A stretch of DNA of 64,000 nucleotides, from assembly GCA_028753945.1 (NCBI GenBank), contig JAPNXP010000003.1, positions 3,472,001 to 3,536,000 on the forward strand, in the 5' to 3' direction. The notes beneath the pieces were generated by a model. It was not told where the DNA came from. It saw only the letters and a program-made list of their open reading frames with translations, and did no database searches. This document shows, in pieces, positions 22,452 to 33,450 of the stretch. Made by a program: the position numbers and the translations under genes. Within the stretch, counting starts at the first letter, position 1, and every line of letters starts with the position of its first letter. Source of the DNA: Hexactinellida sp. DTS-2022. Taxonomy: Eukaryota; Porifera; Hexactinellida.

Positions 22452-22489
22452 TAATTATATTTATGATAATCTATTTTATTGATTTTACC

Positions 22490-22660
22490 CGCGGTTTTAT
22501 GTGCGCCCAGATAATTTTGAGCTTGCTCACACGCGCCTAATATACTGAATTTGAATTACGTCTATGGGAGCATCTCTCGATTTTCCCGCGCCTAGAAAAG
22601 TTTATTTTCAAATACGCGCCTGGAGGCGCATTGCACACGCCGGATGAAACCCTGCGGTTA
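22490..22660. mobile_element. hAT MITE, 'CAGGGTTTCATCC' family, diverged copy 4 (reverse)
   Basis: The right side ends GCCGGATGAAACCCTG, and the interior (TCTATGGGAGCATCTCTCGA, GCGCCTGGAGGCGC) matches the family core. The left end and target duplication are unclear. Confidence 0.6.
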
Positions 22661-23857
22661 TCCCATACCATGCATCAACATACTAAGACAACAAAACCAA
22701 TTTTTGCATCTAAATTGGATTAAATATTGAATTCGACGTATGGCCTATTTTACCTACTTTATCAAAGATGTGCGTGTTCCCCTAACCTAAATGATTTATT
22801 TTATATCGGAAATACATAAGTACCAAATATTTCAAAATACTGAAATTTATATCAAAACAGCAAGAGTATATTAAATCATGGCTCAATCAGGGATTTATCT
22901 AGACAATAATCTGGAAGCTAAATATTTTGAAAAATAAAGTCTTAACGGGAACTCCCGGCCATAGTATTTATTTATATTTACAGGGAATACGATTCACAAT
23001 GCATAAATTCCACCTTCAAGTGAGAAGGTATAGTTGGGCAAACGAGGGCTATATAGCTATTGATTCAGAATTTCTTTTTTTTGGAAAGCATTAATTAAAT
23101 AAATTTTCATACTGCGCCCCTCCCTATAGGGACGCAGAATTTTAAGCAATAATTATATGTGAAAATTTGGACTTTGATTTCACTTCTATGTATTTTGGAT
23201 TAGAAAAATATTTGTTAAAGTATCAGAAATAATAGTATTAAAGTTTCATATACGTACTAAAATTCTAACTTTTTTGTTTGTTAATCTAAACCAGTGTTTC
23301 TCAAAGTGGGCCGTAGAGCCCCCCGGGGGGCGCTAAGGGTTTTAGAAAGCTAAAAATAATTATAATGTCAATTGCTTTCCTAATCTAAATAAGCACTGTC
23401 CTGTTCTTTCAAACAAATCTTAACTTCGCAATAGTCAGTGATCTCATTAAATTCAATAAAATACGTACAAATCTAAACCAAATATAATTAATATAGTTTT
23501 CGATCGAAGAAATGAGTAGTAAAAAGCCCCTCACAGACGGGATGGGAGTGTGCTCCTTCTGATTGCACTTCCCCAATGTTTAATTTAACTAGAATTTCAA
23601 TATTCAAATTACATTTCATCTTAGTGTAAAATAATTTAATTAATGTTTGAATTGTGAAGACTTAAATGTTTAAATTATTTAAAGATTAATTATTACAAAT
23701 AGAATTTGGAATACGTGTAGTATATACGTTACTATTTGAATAAAAGAATTCATTATTGACATCATCATCAACTTGTAAAATGTTCCAACTTCCAAGTGTT
23801 TTCATTGCACTTGTATGAAACACATATTCACTTACAAACCAATTAATAACAGTCATT
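22661..23857. other. Non-coding stretch with a hAT end and a repeat shared with 45.7 kb
   Basis: At 23294 a hAT end (CAGTGTTTCTCAAAGTGGG) occurs. At 23525-23570 CCCCTCACAGACGGGATGGG matches the tail after the hAT transposase remnant (33437). At 23750-23857 the sequence (GACATCATC...TTGTATGAAACACAT...CACTTACAA) parallels 45650-45740. No gene. Confidence 0.5.
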
Positions 23858-23865
23858 ATCTATAG

Positions 23866-24165
23866 GGGAACGCGGAATTTGACCTAAAATAAATTCGGAA
23901 TTCGACCTAAAACTGATGTAGGAAAATGACCTAAATTCGAAGTAGGAATTTGACCTAAAGAAATTTGTGAATTCGAAAAATGACCTAAATTCGAAGTAGG
24001 AATTTGACCTAAAGAAATTTGGGATGTAGGAAAATGACCTAAATTCGAAGTAGGAATTTGACCTAAAGAAATTTGGGATGTAGGAAAATAAACTAAATTT
24101 GAAGTAGGAATTTGACCTAAAGAAATTTGGGATGTAGGAAAATAAACTAAATTGGGAGTATGTTG
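23866..24165. repeat. Left terminal tandem array of the MULE
   Basis: About five to six copies of a ~50-bp compound unit, inverted relative to the right array at 26262-26478. Minus-strand frames of 98-117 residues through it are artefacts. Confidence 0.88.
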
Positions 24166-24393
24166 CGGGCATGCCACCAATGTGATTAGTTATCACTTCG
24201 CCGACAATAATAATTGGCTTCTTATAGACTTGTATTACTTGTTACAAGCGTTATTATTTCATTGAATGATCTTGTTAGTCCTATCTTGTTTATGATTAAT
24301 ACATTTAGTGTTATAATTATTAATATGCAAGTACAAATGCTGATAAATTTGGAATTTATGATAACACTGGAATTTTACTATCTTATCATAACA

Positions 24394-25923
24394 ATGGAAT
24401 TCTCAATCGTTGAGGGAAAGAAACTAAACTCGCTCAATTATATGTCTGATGGGTATCGATATAATAAGTATAACGAATCAAATGGAACGATATATCTTAG
24501 ATGTACTCTCGCGAGAAGTCATGGATGCAGTGCTACAGCAAAAATACTGGATACTGGAAATCTCTTGATAATTACAAAAACTCATAATCATTCTCAAACT
24601 GAACATCAAACAGATACCATCATATTAGCTAACAGAATAAAACGAGTAGCTGAGACATCTACCGAAAATTTAAGAGAGATTTTCAACACGGAGTGTCGTT
24701 CTTCTTCAGGAGCATCTTCTCTGTCATTTAAGTCAATTGAGAGTACCTTGTCAAAGAGGCGTAGGATAGAGTTGCCAAAATTACCATCATCTGCGGAAGA
24801 ATTCTCTGAACTCGTGATACAATCACCATTCTCTAGTAATCACAGATTGACAATTAGAGAAGGTAATGAAACAGCTGTATTATTTGCTAGTGATCAAATG
24901 ATAACTAAACTAAAAGAAGCAGAAACTGTTCACTTTGACGCTACTTTTAAAGTTGTCCCGCGTATATTCTATCAATTGCTAACGGTATTTATTCGGTATA
25001 AAGGCCATGTAATCCCAGCATTGCATATATTAATGAGCGAAAAAAATGAAGAACTTTATACGGCAGTATTATCAGCAGTTCATAGTTTTATTCCAGAATT
25101 TAATCCATCTATAGCGATGTGTGATTTTGAAAAGGCTTCGCGCAATGCCTTCAAGACTATATTTCCCTATACAACCATCGTTGGTTGTTGGTTTCATTTT
25201 ACACAAGCTGTATACCACAAAGTTAAAGAATTAGGCCTTTGCAAACTGTACAAAGTCAACAAAGAATTCAAAAAATGGATCCATCAATTGATGTCGCTGC
25301 CATTTTTAACAGAAGAAGACATTCGTCCGATATATTTAGCTATCAATCTATCAACAGAATTAAATGATCATGAGTTAAAGATTGTTGGTTCGTTTAAAAA
25401 GTATTTTTTGAAAACTTGGATAGACGGAAGTGAAAGTTTATCAGTATTCTATTACGAATTTAATACAAACAATGGAGCTGAGTCATACCACAAAAATCTG
25501 AAGTCATCAATCAAAACGAATCATCCTAACATTTGGAAATTTCTCTCATCATTAGAAAATATAATGACTGATAATGATTTAGAAATAAGAAGGCTGGATA
25601 ATGGGTTAACTATTACAAGGACACCAAAACCGAAAGTTCGCTTGAATAATCAACGGCGAACGGAATACAAAACAAAATATCTTAATGGCATGTACACACC
25701 AATCCAGTATCTAAAGTGCATTTCTTCAACCATAGGCATTGGAAACAAGAGGGTATTAAGTACACCTGAAGTTGCGTCTCAAGAAGAAATAGACTCATCA
25801 AGCGATGAATTCGAGTCGTATTCCAGATGCTACGTATGTCTCCTTCAAAGGAAAGATAATTTTTACTTTTGCATGAAGGTTTTGCACATGCGGGCTTTTG
25901 CGAAAAATGCGCGAACGAAATAA
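24394..25923 (+). CDS. MULE transposase: FLYWCH finger, DDE core, C-terminal RING (frameshifted at the end)
   Basis: The frame is open from 24214, but MEFSIVEGKK at 24394 is the likelier start because the FLYWCH finger begins there; the 60 residues before are hydrophobic and intron- or terminus-like. Numbered from 24214: FLYWCH at about 62-127 (SDGYRYNKYN, Cys and HNH). MULE core at about 238-430 with Asp242 (HFDATFK), Asp304 (MCDFEKA), Cys325/His328 (GCWFH) and Glu423 (NNGAESYHKN), so the catalytic triad is intact. A serine/acidic linker leads to a RING starting CYVC (539-542). A one-base shift at about 25870-25885 throws off the rest of the RING, which continues in the next frame to a stop at about 25992. 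Cut-and-paste transposase; catalysis looks preserved. Confidence 0.9.
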   Translation: MEFSIVEGKKLNSLNYMSDGYRYNKYNESNGTIYLRCTLARSHGCSATAKILDTGNLLIITKTHNHSQTEHQTDTIILANRIKRVAETSTENLREIFNTECRSSSGASSLSFKSIESTLSKRRRIELPKLPSSAEEFSELVIQSPFSSNHRLTIREGNETAVLFASDQMITKLKEAETVHFDATFKVVPRIFYQLLTVFIRYKGHVIPALHILMSEKNEELYTAVLSAVHSFIPEFNPSIAMCDFEKASRNAFKTIFPYTTIVGCWFHFTQAVYHKVKELGLCKLYKVNKEFKKWIHQLMSLPFLTEEDIRPIYLAINLSTELNDHELKIVGSFKKYFLKTWIDGSESLSVFYYEFNTNNGAESYHKNLKSSIKTNHPNIWKFLSSLENIMTDNDLEIRRLDNGLTITRTPKPKVRLNNQRRTEYKTKYLNGMYTPIQYLKCISSTIGIGNKRVLSTPEVASQEEIDSSSDEFESYSRCYVCLLQRKDNFYFCMKVLHMRAFAKNARTK

Positions 25924-25992
25924 ATCGCCTAAATCAAGACTGCCCAATTTGTCGGGGAAAAATCAATGGCATAGTAAAGATTTTTCAGTAAG
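25876..25992 (+). pseudogene. RING finger remainder of the MULE transposase, in the next frame
   Basis: Reads GFAHAGFCEKCANEIN, RLNQDCPICRGK and INGIVKIFQ before TAA. With CYVC upstream this completes a C3HC4 RING whose Cys/His order and KIFQ ending resemble the RING of IAP proteins (ubiquitin E3 ligases). The break is a single-base shift, so it is recent or a sequencing error. Confidence 0.75.
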
Positions 25993-26261
25993 ATAAGCTG
26001 TCTCTAATTTATTATTTATTTACTTTTCTTTTTACAACTTCTCAATTATTATTATTATTTGTTTCTTTTTCTTATTAAAACCTCTCATTTGTTATTATTG
26101 GTTTGCTTTATTAGGGAAAATAATATTCAGTATTGTAAATAATCACACTCAATGACACTATTTCTTAATCATTATGGCATTGAATATGTAATACAAGAAA
26201 TAATGACTACAAGTACAAAATCAATACAAACATCACAGTCAGAATTCGGTCACCCCTAACA

Positions 26262-26478
26262 AAATGAATTTTAGGTCATTTTCCTACATCCCAAATTTCT
26301 TTAGGTCAAATTCCTACTTCGAATTTAGGTCATTTTCCTACATCCCAAATTTCTTTAGGTCAAATTCCTACTTCGAATTTAGGTCATTTTCCGAATTCAC
26401 AAATTTCTTTAGGTCAAATTCTTACTTCGTACATTTAGATCAAATTCCTGCATTTTTTAGGTCAAATTCCTGCGTCCC
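26262..26478. repeat. Right terminal tandem array of the MULE
   Basis: About four compound units, complement of the left array, with shorter degenerate units at the very end. The 89-residue frame here is an artefact. Confidence 0.88.
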
Positions 26479-26486
26479 ATCTATAG

Positions 26487-26898
26487 TAGGCTTATGTAAT
26501 ATGTTCTATAGTATTCAAAATACTATAGAGTAATTACAATATGGAGAAGATGGCTGATTTATGTAAATAATCGTTAATAAAACCTAGAGTTGGTTAGCGA
26601 CCTATTCATTTTAATTGATAAATAGAAAGAACATCCTTAGGAGACCTCTATAATTTCAATTGATAATTCGAATACAAATTTCGATATAACTGATGAACAA
26701 AAGCGAAATTGAGAATTCGGGCTTCGAGGTGATCATCTTCAGAAATTCTATATCTCCTGTCCAAATGTTAAATATCTATCACCAATGGTCTAGTCAGGCC
26801 ATCGCGTACGACCGGAAGTCCGACAGAGGTAAATTCAATAGTGTGCACTTATAGTATAAACTATAGTAGGACTGTTTCGTAACAAAATGACTGATATA
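26487..26898. other. Non-coding stretch right of the MULE
   Basis: Sequence at 26700-26880 resembles 13600-13810. At 26875 the motif TTTCGTAACAAAATGACTG begins; its inverted partner lies at 31380-31405. No gene. Confidence 0.4.
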
Positions 26899-27609
26899 TC
26901 TATATTATTAAATCTCGATTGTTGTGTGTGTGTGTGTGTGTGTGTGTGTTTGTTTGTCCGGATTGTATTAAAGTGATGGGGGAATAGAAACCGCATTAAT
27001 ATATGAGATATAAACTAACTGTCAAATGTGAAAATTGGTAAACAAATGATATAATAGGTAAACAAGTATGCTGAACACGAATTTCGCATTTATAAATTTA
27101 TAATATGAATATTTGTTGTTGTTGTTTACACAAAATAGGTAAACAAATTAATGAAATTCAAAATCAACCTAGAAGTTAGCTTTCAAAGGGTATTATAGGT
27201 AAACAAGTATGTTGAACACGAATTTCGCGTTTATAAATTTCTCATATTAATATTTGTTGTTGTTGTTTACACAAAATAGGTAAACAAATTAATTAAAATT
27301 CAAAATCAACCTAGAAGTTAGCTTTCAACGGGTATTATAGGTAAACAAGTATGCCGAACACGAATTTCGCGTTTATAAATTTATAATATGAATATTTGTT
27401 GTTGTTGTTTACACAAAATAGGTAAACAAATTAATTAAAATTCAAAATCAACCTAAAACTATGGAAATCTTATAAAGAGATGTATATAACGTCCCTTTCT
27501 ACCATTTTCCATGGCAGAAAGTGTAAGGAGTAAGGCCGCACAGCGGCCGTTAACTTGAGGTGCGTAGCACCGATCTGTCGCAAAGCGACCGAGACCGAAG
27601 GGCTCGTAA
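26899..27609 (+). mobile_element. Helitron-like non-autonomous element, copy D (complete)
   Basis: 5' end TCTATATTATTAAATCTCG, then ATTGTTG(TG)n and TTTGTTTGTCCGGATTG. Next come three copies of a 142-bp monomer (27057-27450), hairpins GGCCGCACAGCGGCC and GTCGCAAAGCGAC, and the end ACCGAAGGGCTCGTAA. It sits between A and T, as Helitrons do. There are no target duplication and no inverted ends. The central tandem repeats and the 3' hairpin recall DINE-1/HINE elements related to Helentrons; this assignment is inference. Confidence 0.6.
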
Positions 27610-28410
27610 TAGATATATTTTAATTATGGTGACTACTATGTTTTGTAACAAAATGACTGAAACAATAGAAATAGATTTTATTCAATAATAATAATTAGCA
27701 ATAATTGTGTTCGTCATTATCTTTTAACGGCTTCTGATTACATAACCTTTGAAGTTGCACAATTTGGTGACATATAAATAAAGTGCATTATTGACAATTG
27801 TAAATTCTACTTCATTGTTGCCAGAGTATTTTATCTTTATTCACAGATGGACGATGAATTTTATATGAATTTGGTCCAGTATCTCACTTCCAACTCTTAC
27901 CAACCCACCTTCTCTTTCTGAGGCTGTGAAACAAAAAATCAGGAGGAATTGCACAAATTTGTCATTGAAAAATGGTTTACTATACAAAAAGGAGGGAGAA
28001 ATTGATGTTTTGGTAATCAAACGTAACCAAGTACCAAACATACTGATTACTGAAGGAGTGTCACGATGATATTGGGCGACACAAGGGGGTACATGGAACT
28101 TATAGCATCATCAAGCAAAGGTACTATTGGTCTAACATGTTTCGAGAGATCAAGGACTATGAAAGTAATTTCGTTAAATTCTTATGACGGATTTGTTCGA
28201 GTATTTCACATAAATATGAGTCCTCATTATGTCTAAGCCCATTAGACTACGTAAACTGTAAATCAAAATGAAAATTGATTTTAATTGAAATTGCATCAAT
28301 TTAAGTGTTGGGTAATTTAAAAAAATACTTCTACCCCTTCGTGGTACAAGGGTATCATATTATATAACTGAAATAACTATGCAACTTATTAACTTAATTA
28401 ATATAATAGC

Positions 28411-28775
28411 TTACGAGCCCTTCGGTCTCGTTTTTATCAATTGTAAACAACAACAGTAAATATCATATTATATATTTTTAATGTCAAATTAGAAATGCAC
28501 CTACTTGTAGCTTGTTTACCTATTAAAGTTGTTGAAAGCTAGTCTCTAGGTTCATTTTCAATTTTCATCAATTTGTTTACTCATTATGTAAACAATAACA
28601 ACAACTATTCATATTAGAAGTTCGGAATCAGCAAACTTGATTACCTATAGTAACATTTTATTCGCAATCCTATCTTTTTAAAAATTATAAGTGCTGTTTC
28701 TACTCCCCTCTCACTTAAATACAATCCGGACAAACACACAAACAACAATCGAAGTATAAGTATTAATAATCTAGA
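28411..28775 (-). mobile_element. Helitron-like element, copy E (short, reverse)
   Basis: Left edge TTACGAGCCCTTCGGTCTCG is the complement of the family 3' end. The right side carries ATCCGGACAAACACACAAAC, then ACAACAATCGAAG and TCTAG at the 5' tip. It is inserted within the integrase fossil region. Confidence 0.6.
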
Positions 28776-29355
28776 CAACAATATGAATAATTGGTTATTT
28801 GACTTACTTCATTATCACTTTATGTAGTAGGTAATATAATACTTATTCATTCTGCTTTAAGGTATTATCATGTGAGAATTGTCAATCAAATTCGAACTTC
28901 TCCATCAAAACTACCTGACCACTAAAACCCATAGATGTTGTTGCTAAACCTTGGTATTTGTGTGGGATGGATATGATAGGGCATCTTATATGCTCTACCA
29001 ATGGATTATTTTACGAAATTTGTTGCAACCCGTCCACTTAAAACAAAGAATGCTACTGAAGTATCTGCTGCAATATTCTCAATATATTGCAATTATGGTG
29101 CACCCGTTAGAATTATTACTGATAATGATCCTTCTTTTACCAGCAAAGTAAGTTTTACTAAGGAAACACAAGCAATTGATCATTTTATATTGACGAAGTG
29201 AGGATAATAATTATATCATCACTCGGACCCTAATTATCATTACGTTCTTATATAAACTAATACAAATAAACAAAGTTGTAAATAAGCGAATTCTCCCTCA
29301 CGTATTTCGTAGAATTAGTATAACATATTACATATAGGTAGATTTGAAACATAGG

Positions 29356-29490
29356 CAGTGGCGGCGCGAGGGGGGAGGCGGCCGCACCCCTGTTGGAGGG
29401 GCGGAAATCCAGTGTTTACGTAAGAAAAGCGGCCGTCCCCAAGCAAGAAGGTTGGGAGATTATCAATACAACTGATGTCCGCCGCCCCTG
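29356..29490. mobile_element. hAT MITE, 135 bp
   Basis: Ends CAGTGGCGGCGCGAGG and GTCCGCCGCCCCTG; exact 8-bp duplication AACATAGG (29348-29355 and 29491-29498). Same end type as the MITE at 7974. Confidence 0.93.
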
Positions 29491-30800
29491 AACATAGGGC
29501 AACCGAAGATTTTGGTTATCTAGAAGCTTAAAATTTTCCTGAATGCCAGGAGAAAGGGATTGCTATAGCTGTAGATATTTGTTAGCTGTAACAGTAATTC
29601 GATTATTAATTTATTACATATTATTTCCGCATATATAAATATATTTGAAATATCTTCTAAAGTGAAAGGCAAAATTTCAAATAGGTGAAGAATTACGTAT
29701 TACGCATATTATATAATACGCTATTATATAACTTCACAGCTTCTCAAATTACAATAAGGAATATTTTATGTTAACTACAGCGAAACTTCCATAATCCGAT
29801 TAACGAACAACCAAGGTTGGTCCCAATGCTGTTTGCACAAAATAGTATGATCAAGATAAGAGTTTTAAATTATTTCAAAGGAAATTGTGCCTAGTAAATT
29901 CATGCATTTACACGTGTATACGTAGATTAACAAAGAACTGCATACAAAATGTGACACAAGCATGAGCTTTTCTGCACCCTACCACCCACAGACTAATGGT
30001 TTAGATGAATCAACGAATAAATCAGTTCAACAGTAAGTATTCAGCAATTATGTATCTATATACGAACTAAAATACTGATATAAAATTCTGAATTTGTATA
30101 CAATTTATGTATACAAGCTATTGAATTTCCATATCAATAAAAAGAGAGAAGTTTTACACTAGTATTCGTTACATTCTTAATATAAGCATCAAATTGTCGA
30201 TTGAATTGTGCTAATTATAATTTCTAGATCACTCAAGAAAAGCCTGATGAACCATATGGAACGAAAAGTTATTATAAATTGATTGTGATCATTTTTGTCT
30301 AAGAAAATAACCATAGAACCTTTCTACTCTAGACATTCTTGCCGAGGAAAATGTATACCCAACATCAGCCACTCAATGTTTGATAGAATACCACCATTGC
30401 TATTCATAGAAACTGGTAAAGTAGGATTGTGAGTTGTAGCTACTTAGTATACTACTAGCTGTAAAAATGTCATTATTACAAGTTAACTTTATATAGTTAG
30501 TTACTACTATATATTCCTATTGTGATACATTTAGGAGACTCGAAATGAAGTGGTTGTCAGATTATATAAGTATCATGTCAAAACAACGAAAATTGAAGTG
30601 AGTTACAAGGATAATTTTGAATTAATTGTATAATGATAATTCCTATGTATATTACTATGAATTATGTAATTCTTTAGATATCAACTTTTCTACCATTCGA
30701 TATATAACAGCGTTAGGCTACATTTCACAATGAATATCAAGACTAGAGAGGGATGGTTCTAATATGATGGGTTATCAGATGCTGCTCTAATACGGTCAAC

Positions 30801-31490
30801 GAAAGAACTCAAACTAAAGAAGAGCCAAAGCATAAATATTGTAGCCTATATATTAGCTGAAGAGTAGTAATATAAGTATATATCTTATTAAACAAACTAT
30901 TGGACATGATGTTTAGTTTTTCCAAATTTATAAAATATTAGTACACCTACAAATTGTGACTATTAATTACGTAATGAAAAGTGGAACCACTTTACCTCTT
31001 CAAGACATGCCTTGTGATAACTTCATCTAGAGGGATTTTACTGGGAGATAGATACACATGTTATCCTTTTTTGATAGATAAACACTACGAAAGGACAAAT
31101 ATTATTCCAAGAATTAATTAAATAAAGTAGGATCAGTTCTTATTTAAGCTTTTAAGCTTTAATTAGTGTTCGAGGAATGACCAGTTTAGAAAATCATTTG
31201 CATCAGTTTAAACATAATATTTAGCAATATAGATCTTATGATAAGAATATCTGGATTATGGTGGCCTCGCAGGGTATTTGGAATTGTAGGGATTCATAAT
31301 AAAATCCAGTCATTTTGTTACAGAGACTGTAACAAAATGACCGTCTGTAACAAACTGAATGTATAAATAGGTAGTCAATTTATTACAGACAGTCATTTTG
31401 TTACAAAACAACACCCTACTATAACGTTTTTTACTAGAAGCACACTGTAGACAGTATAAGTACTGATTATATCAAAATACTGATTTGTTA
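30801..31490. other. Non-coding AT-rich stretch with TGTAACAAAATGAC sub-repeats
   Basis: At 31310-31410 alternating direct and inverted copies of CTGTAACAAAATGAC and TCATTTTGTTACA occur, related to 26880 and 27636. No gene seen. Confidence 0.45.
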
Positions 31491-33450
31491 AATTTCCGTC
31501 CATTGAACAACTAATGTGCTTAGTGCGCGAACAAGCTATCAAGAAAGCTTGATCATCTGAAATCGCGGCACAGTGACAAGGTAGCTAAAGATTGCATTTA
31601 TTCATTAACTTGAGAGACAGTCGCAAAACTATTGGCGGAATATTTTGGGAATATAGATAGACAAAACATGAATGTTTGGTTGCCCGAAATCCAAGAATCA
31701 GTTACAACTGTTATGCATTCAAATTGGCGTAGTGTGATTCAATCCATTCCGTTGAGAATGTTACTGTGGCTAGGAGGATAAATTTGAGGCTAGTGATGTT
31801 GAAAAACCCTATGCAATATACTGAAAACAACTGAATTTTATTTTAAAATTGACGAATCCACATTGTCAGGTAACTAAGCACTGCTCCTTGCATATGTCCG
31901 CTTTATTCACGAAGAATTAATGGTTGAAGAAATGTTGTTTGCTAGACCGCTTGTGACTGATACATAAGGTTAAACTATCTACAAAGTCGTGGGGAATTCT
32001 TTCAAGAAAAGTAAATTCCCATGTATGTATACTACCAGGTCAAAAGTATTTGAACAGCAATAACTTGTCTTCATACATTCAAGCTTCTAGCAGCATAATT
32101 ACATTTGTAAACGCTAAAGCATGTACGTTTACATAAGTTTACAAAAATAACAAAAGTTTTCAATTTACATTTATATCGACGTGTTAAACTCGTTAACTAT
32201 ATAATGAGCTACTTAAATATATAATTTCTGATAATTATGAGGCAATTAGAATATACAAATTCTGAATGCAGATTTGAATTCTATCATGGGCGAATTACTC
32301 TAAGTGCATTATTTCAAATCATAACGATTATTTTCTACTGAGATACAGCCTCATTATCATTTGTGCCACAAGTGGCACGCTGGAAAGAAATACCACTTCA
32401 TGGATATTGTCTGAAATGAAATGTAATCAACATTTTTATTTATTTATAACTATAGTAAGATATTTATAGTCGTTTCAGGTAGTTAGACAGCCGTTGATAA
32501 GTTACCTGACAAAATTGTTTCTACATTAAAATTCCTGTTGTTCAAATACTTTTCCTGGATAGTGTATAATATCATTGCTTGTGCCACAGATGGGGCGCCT
32601 GCTATGGTTGGTAGACATCATAGTTTCATTTCGTATTTGAAATAAAATCAATCAATAAAATCAAAGCTTCCGCACTCAAGGAAAGTATATTTCGCCAATT
32701 ATAAAATTTGAACGTCTGCTTTTGCACAAGGAAGTGAGATGATGTCTCAGTCAGTTCTACAGTCTTTTGGACACCATTCTGGAATTTTTATAGGAAGAGA
32801 ACCCGAAGTTAATGCAGCTTGTCCGCGCAGCGAAATCTGATGTATCTTATTTGACTGACATTTATGATAAGTTCAACGCAATGAACTTGCAACTACATGA
32901 CAATATAGTCATTCTGGTCAATTGCAAAACTGTTGTCAGCTCCTTCATAGGGAAACTAACGGTGTTAAAACAAAATATCAATAGACGAGAATTTTGCAAG
33001 TCTCCTCACTTAACAGGACTCGAAATTTCAGACAACGATTTGTTAGCACATTGTGAATATCTTGAAGTATATGATCTGGCGATTCACTGATTTGTTGCAA
33101 CTTGAACCGCCACATTGGCTAATTGACACATTCTGTGTGGATGTTAAAACGGTTTCATTCTTAGCAAAAAGAGCTGATGGACATGCAAAGTGATTGCGAG
33201 GATTAGCTCGTTTGACAAAGATGGGATTTGAACGATTTTGGATGGCAATCCCAGGAGTCAAAAAATTTCCCAATTTGTGAAAAGTAAGAAAAGTGATAGT
33301 TCTGGAGTTCCCGACATCTTATCTCTTTGAGAGTGGTTTTAGTGCAGTCGTTCAATTGCTAACGAAGCAAAGAAACAGTTAGTTATTTTTCACTTTCGAG
33401 ATTTGAGATTGCTGCTCACTGATATGAAACCAGATGTAAAAACCCCTCAC
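31490..33450 (+). pseudogene. hAT transposase remnant (ZBED8/FAM200-like, Charlie type)
   Basis: Blocks in several frames follow the order of ZBED8/FAM200/SCAND3-like hAT transposases: EQAIKKA near the start, KNPMQYT with FYFKIDEST (the DEST motif, about 31840), AYVRFIHEELMVEEMLFARP, GAC in 'DGAPAM' position near 32590, LHDNIVILVNCKTVVSSFIG (32900), then EFPTSYLFESGFSAV and LTKQRNS (33305-33380) and DLRLLLTDMKPDVK. Numerous stops and shifts make it inactive. A 530-bp insertion splits it at 32032-32564. The sequence after it (CCCCTCACAGACGGG) recurs at 23528, perhaps a deleted derivative of the same element. Confidence 0.8.
32032..32564. mobile_element. Tc1/mariner-like insertion inside the hAT remnant
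   Basis: Inverted ends CTACCAGGTCAAAAGTATTT and the complement of CACTATCCAGGAAAAGTATT, each flanked by TA. Interior non-coding. It separates the DEST-containing block from the rest of the hAT transposase. Confidence 0.65.

Larger units (their letters stand above)
23866..26478 (+). mobile_element. Nearly whole MULE (Mutator-like) transposon with array-type termini
   Basis: An exact 8-bp target duplication ATCTATAG flanks the element (23858-23865 and 26479-26486). Termini start GGGAACGCGGAATTTGACC and, read inward from the right, GGGACGCAGGAATTTGACC. Each end continues as tandem ~50-bp units made of two half-repeats (AATTTGACCTAAAGAAATTT and AAAATGACCTAAATTCGAAG), to about 24165 on the left and from about 26262 on the right. 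The interior encodes the transposase. The outside sequence resembles 45640-45770, which lacks the element. Confidence 0.93.
27840..30800 (+). mobile_element. Integrase-bearing fossil (Ginger-like), broken
   Basis: Scattered blocks in order: an H2C2-type zinc-binding segment (about 28050-28160), an integrase core block ending ITDNDPSFTSK (28935-29145), and a YHPQTNGLDE block (about 29970-30030). The YHPQTNGLDE wording is typical of Ginger1/KRBA2-like integrases, cut-and-paste DNA elements whose integrase is kin to that of Gypsy. The gaps between blocks include possible introns, as in Ginger genes. An outer inverted motif (TGTAACAAAATGACTG near 26880 and 31390) may mark its ends. Old and inactive, with many breaks. 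Confidence 0.6.

Noticed and set aside
23843-24196. Repetitive minus-strand frames (YIPNFFRSNSYFEFRSF)
   Set aside because: Translation of the MULE terminal array.
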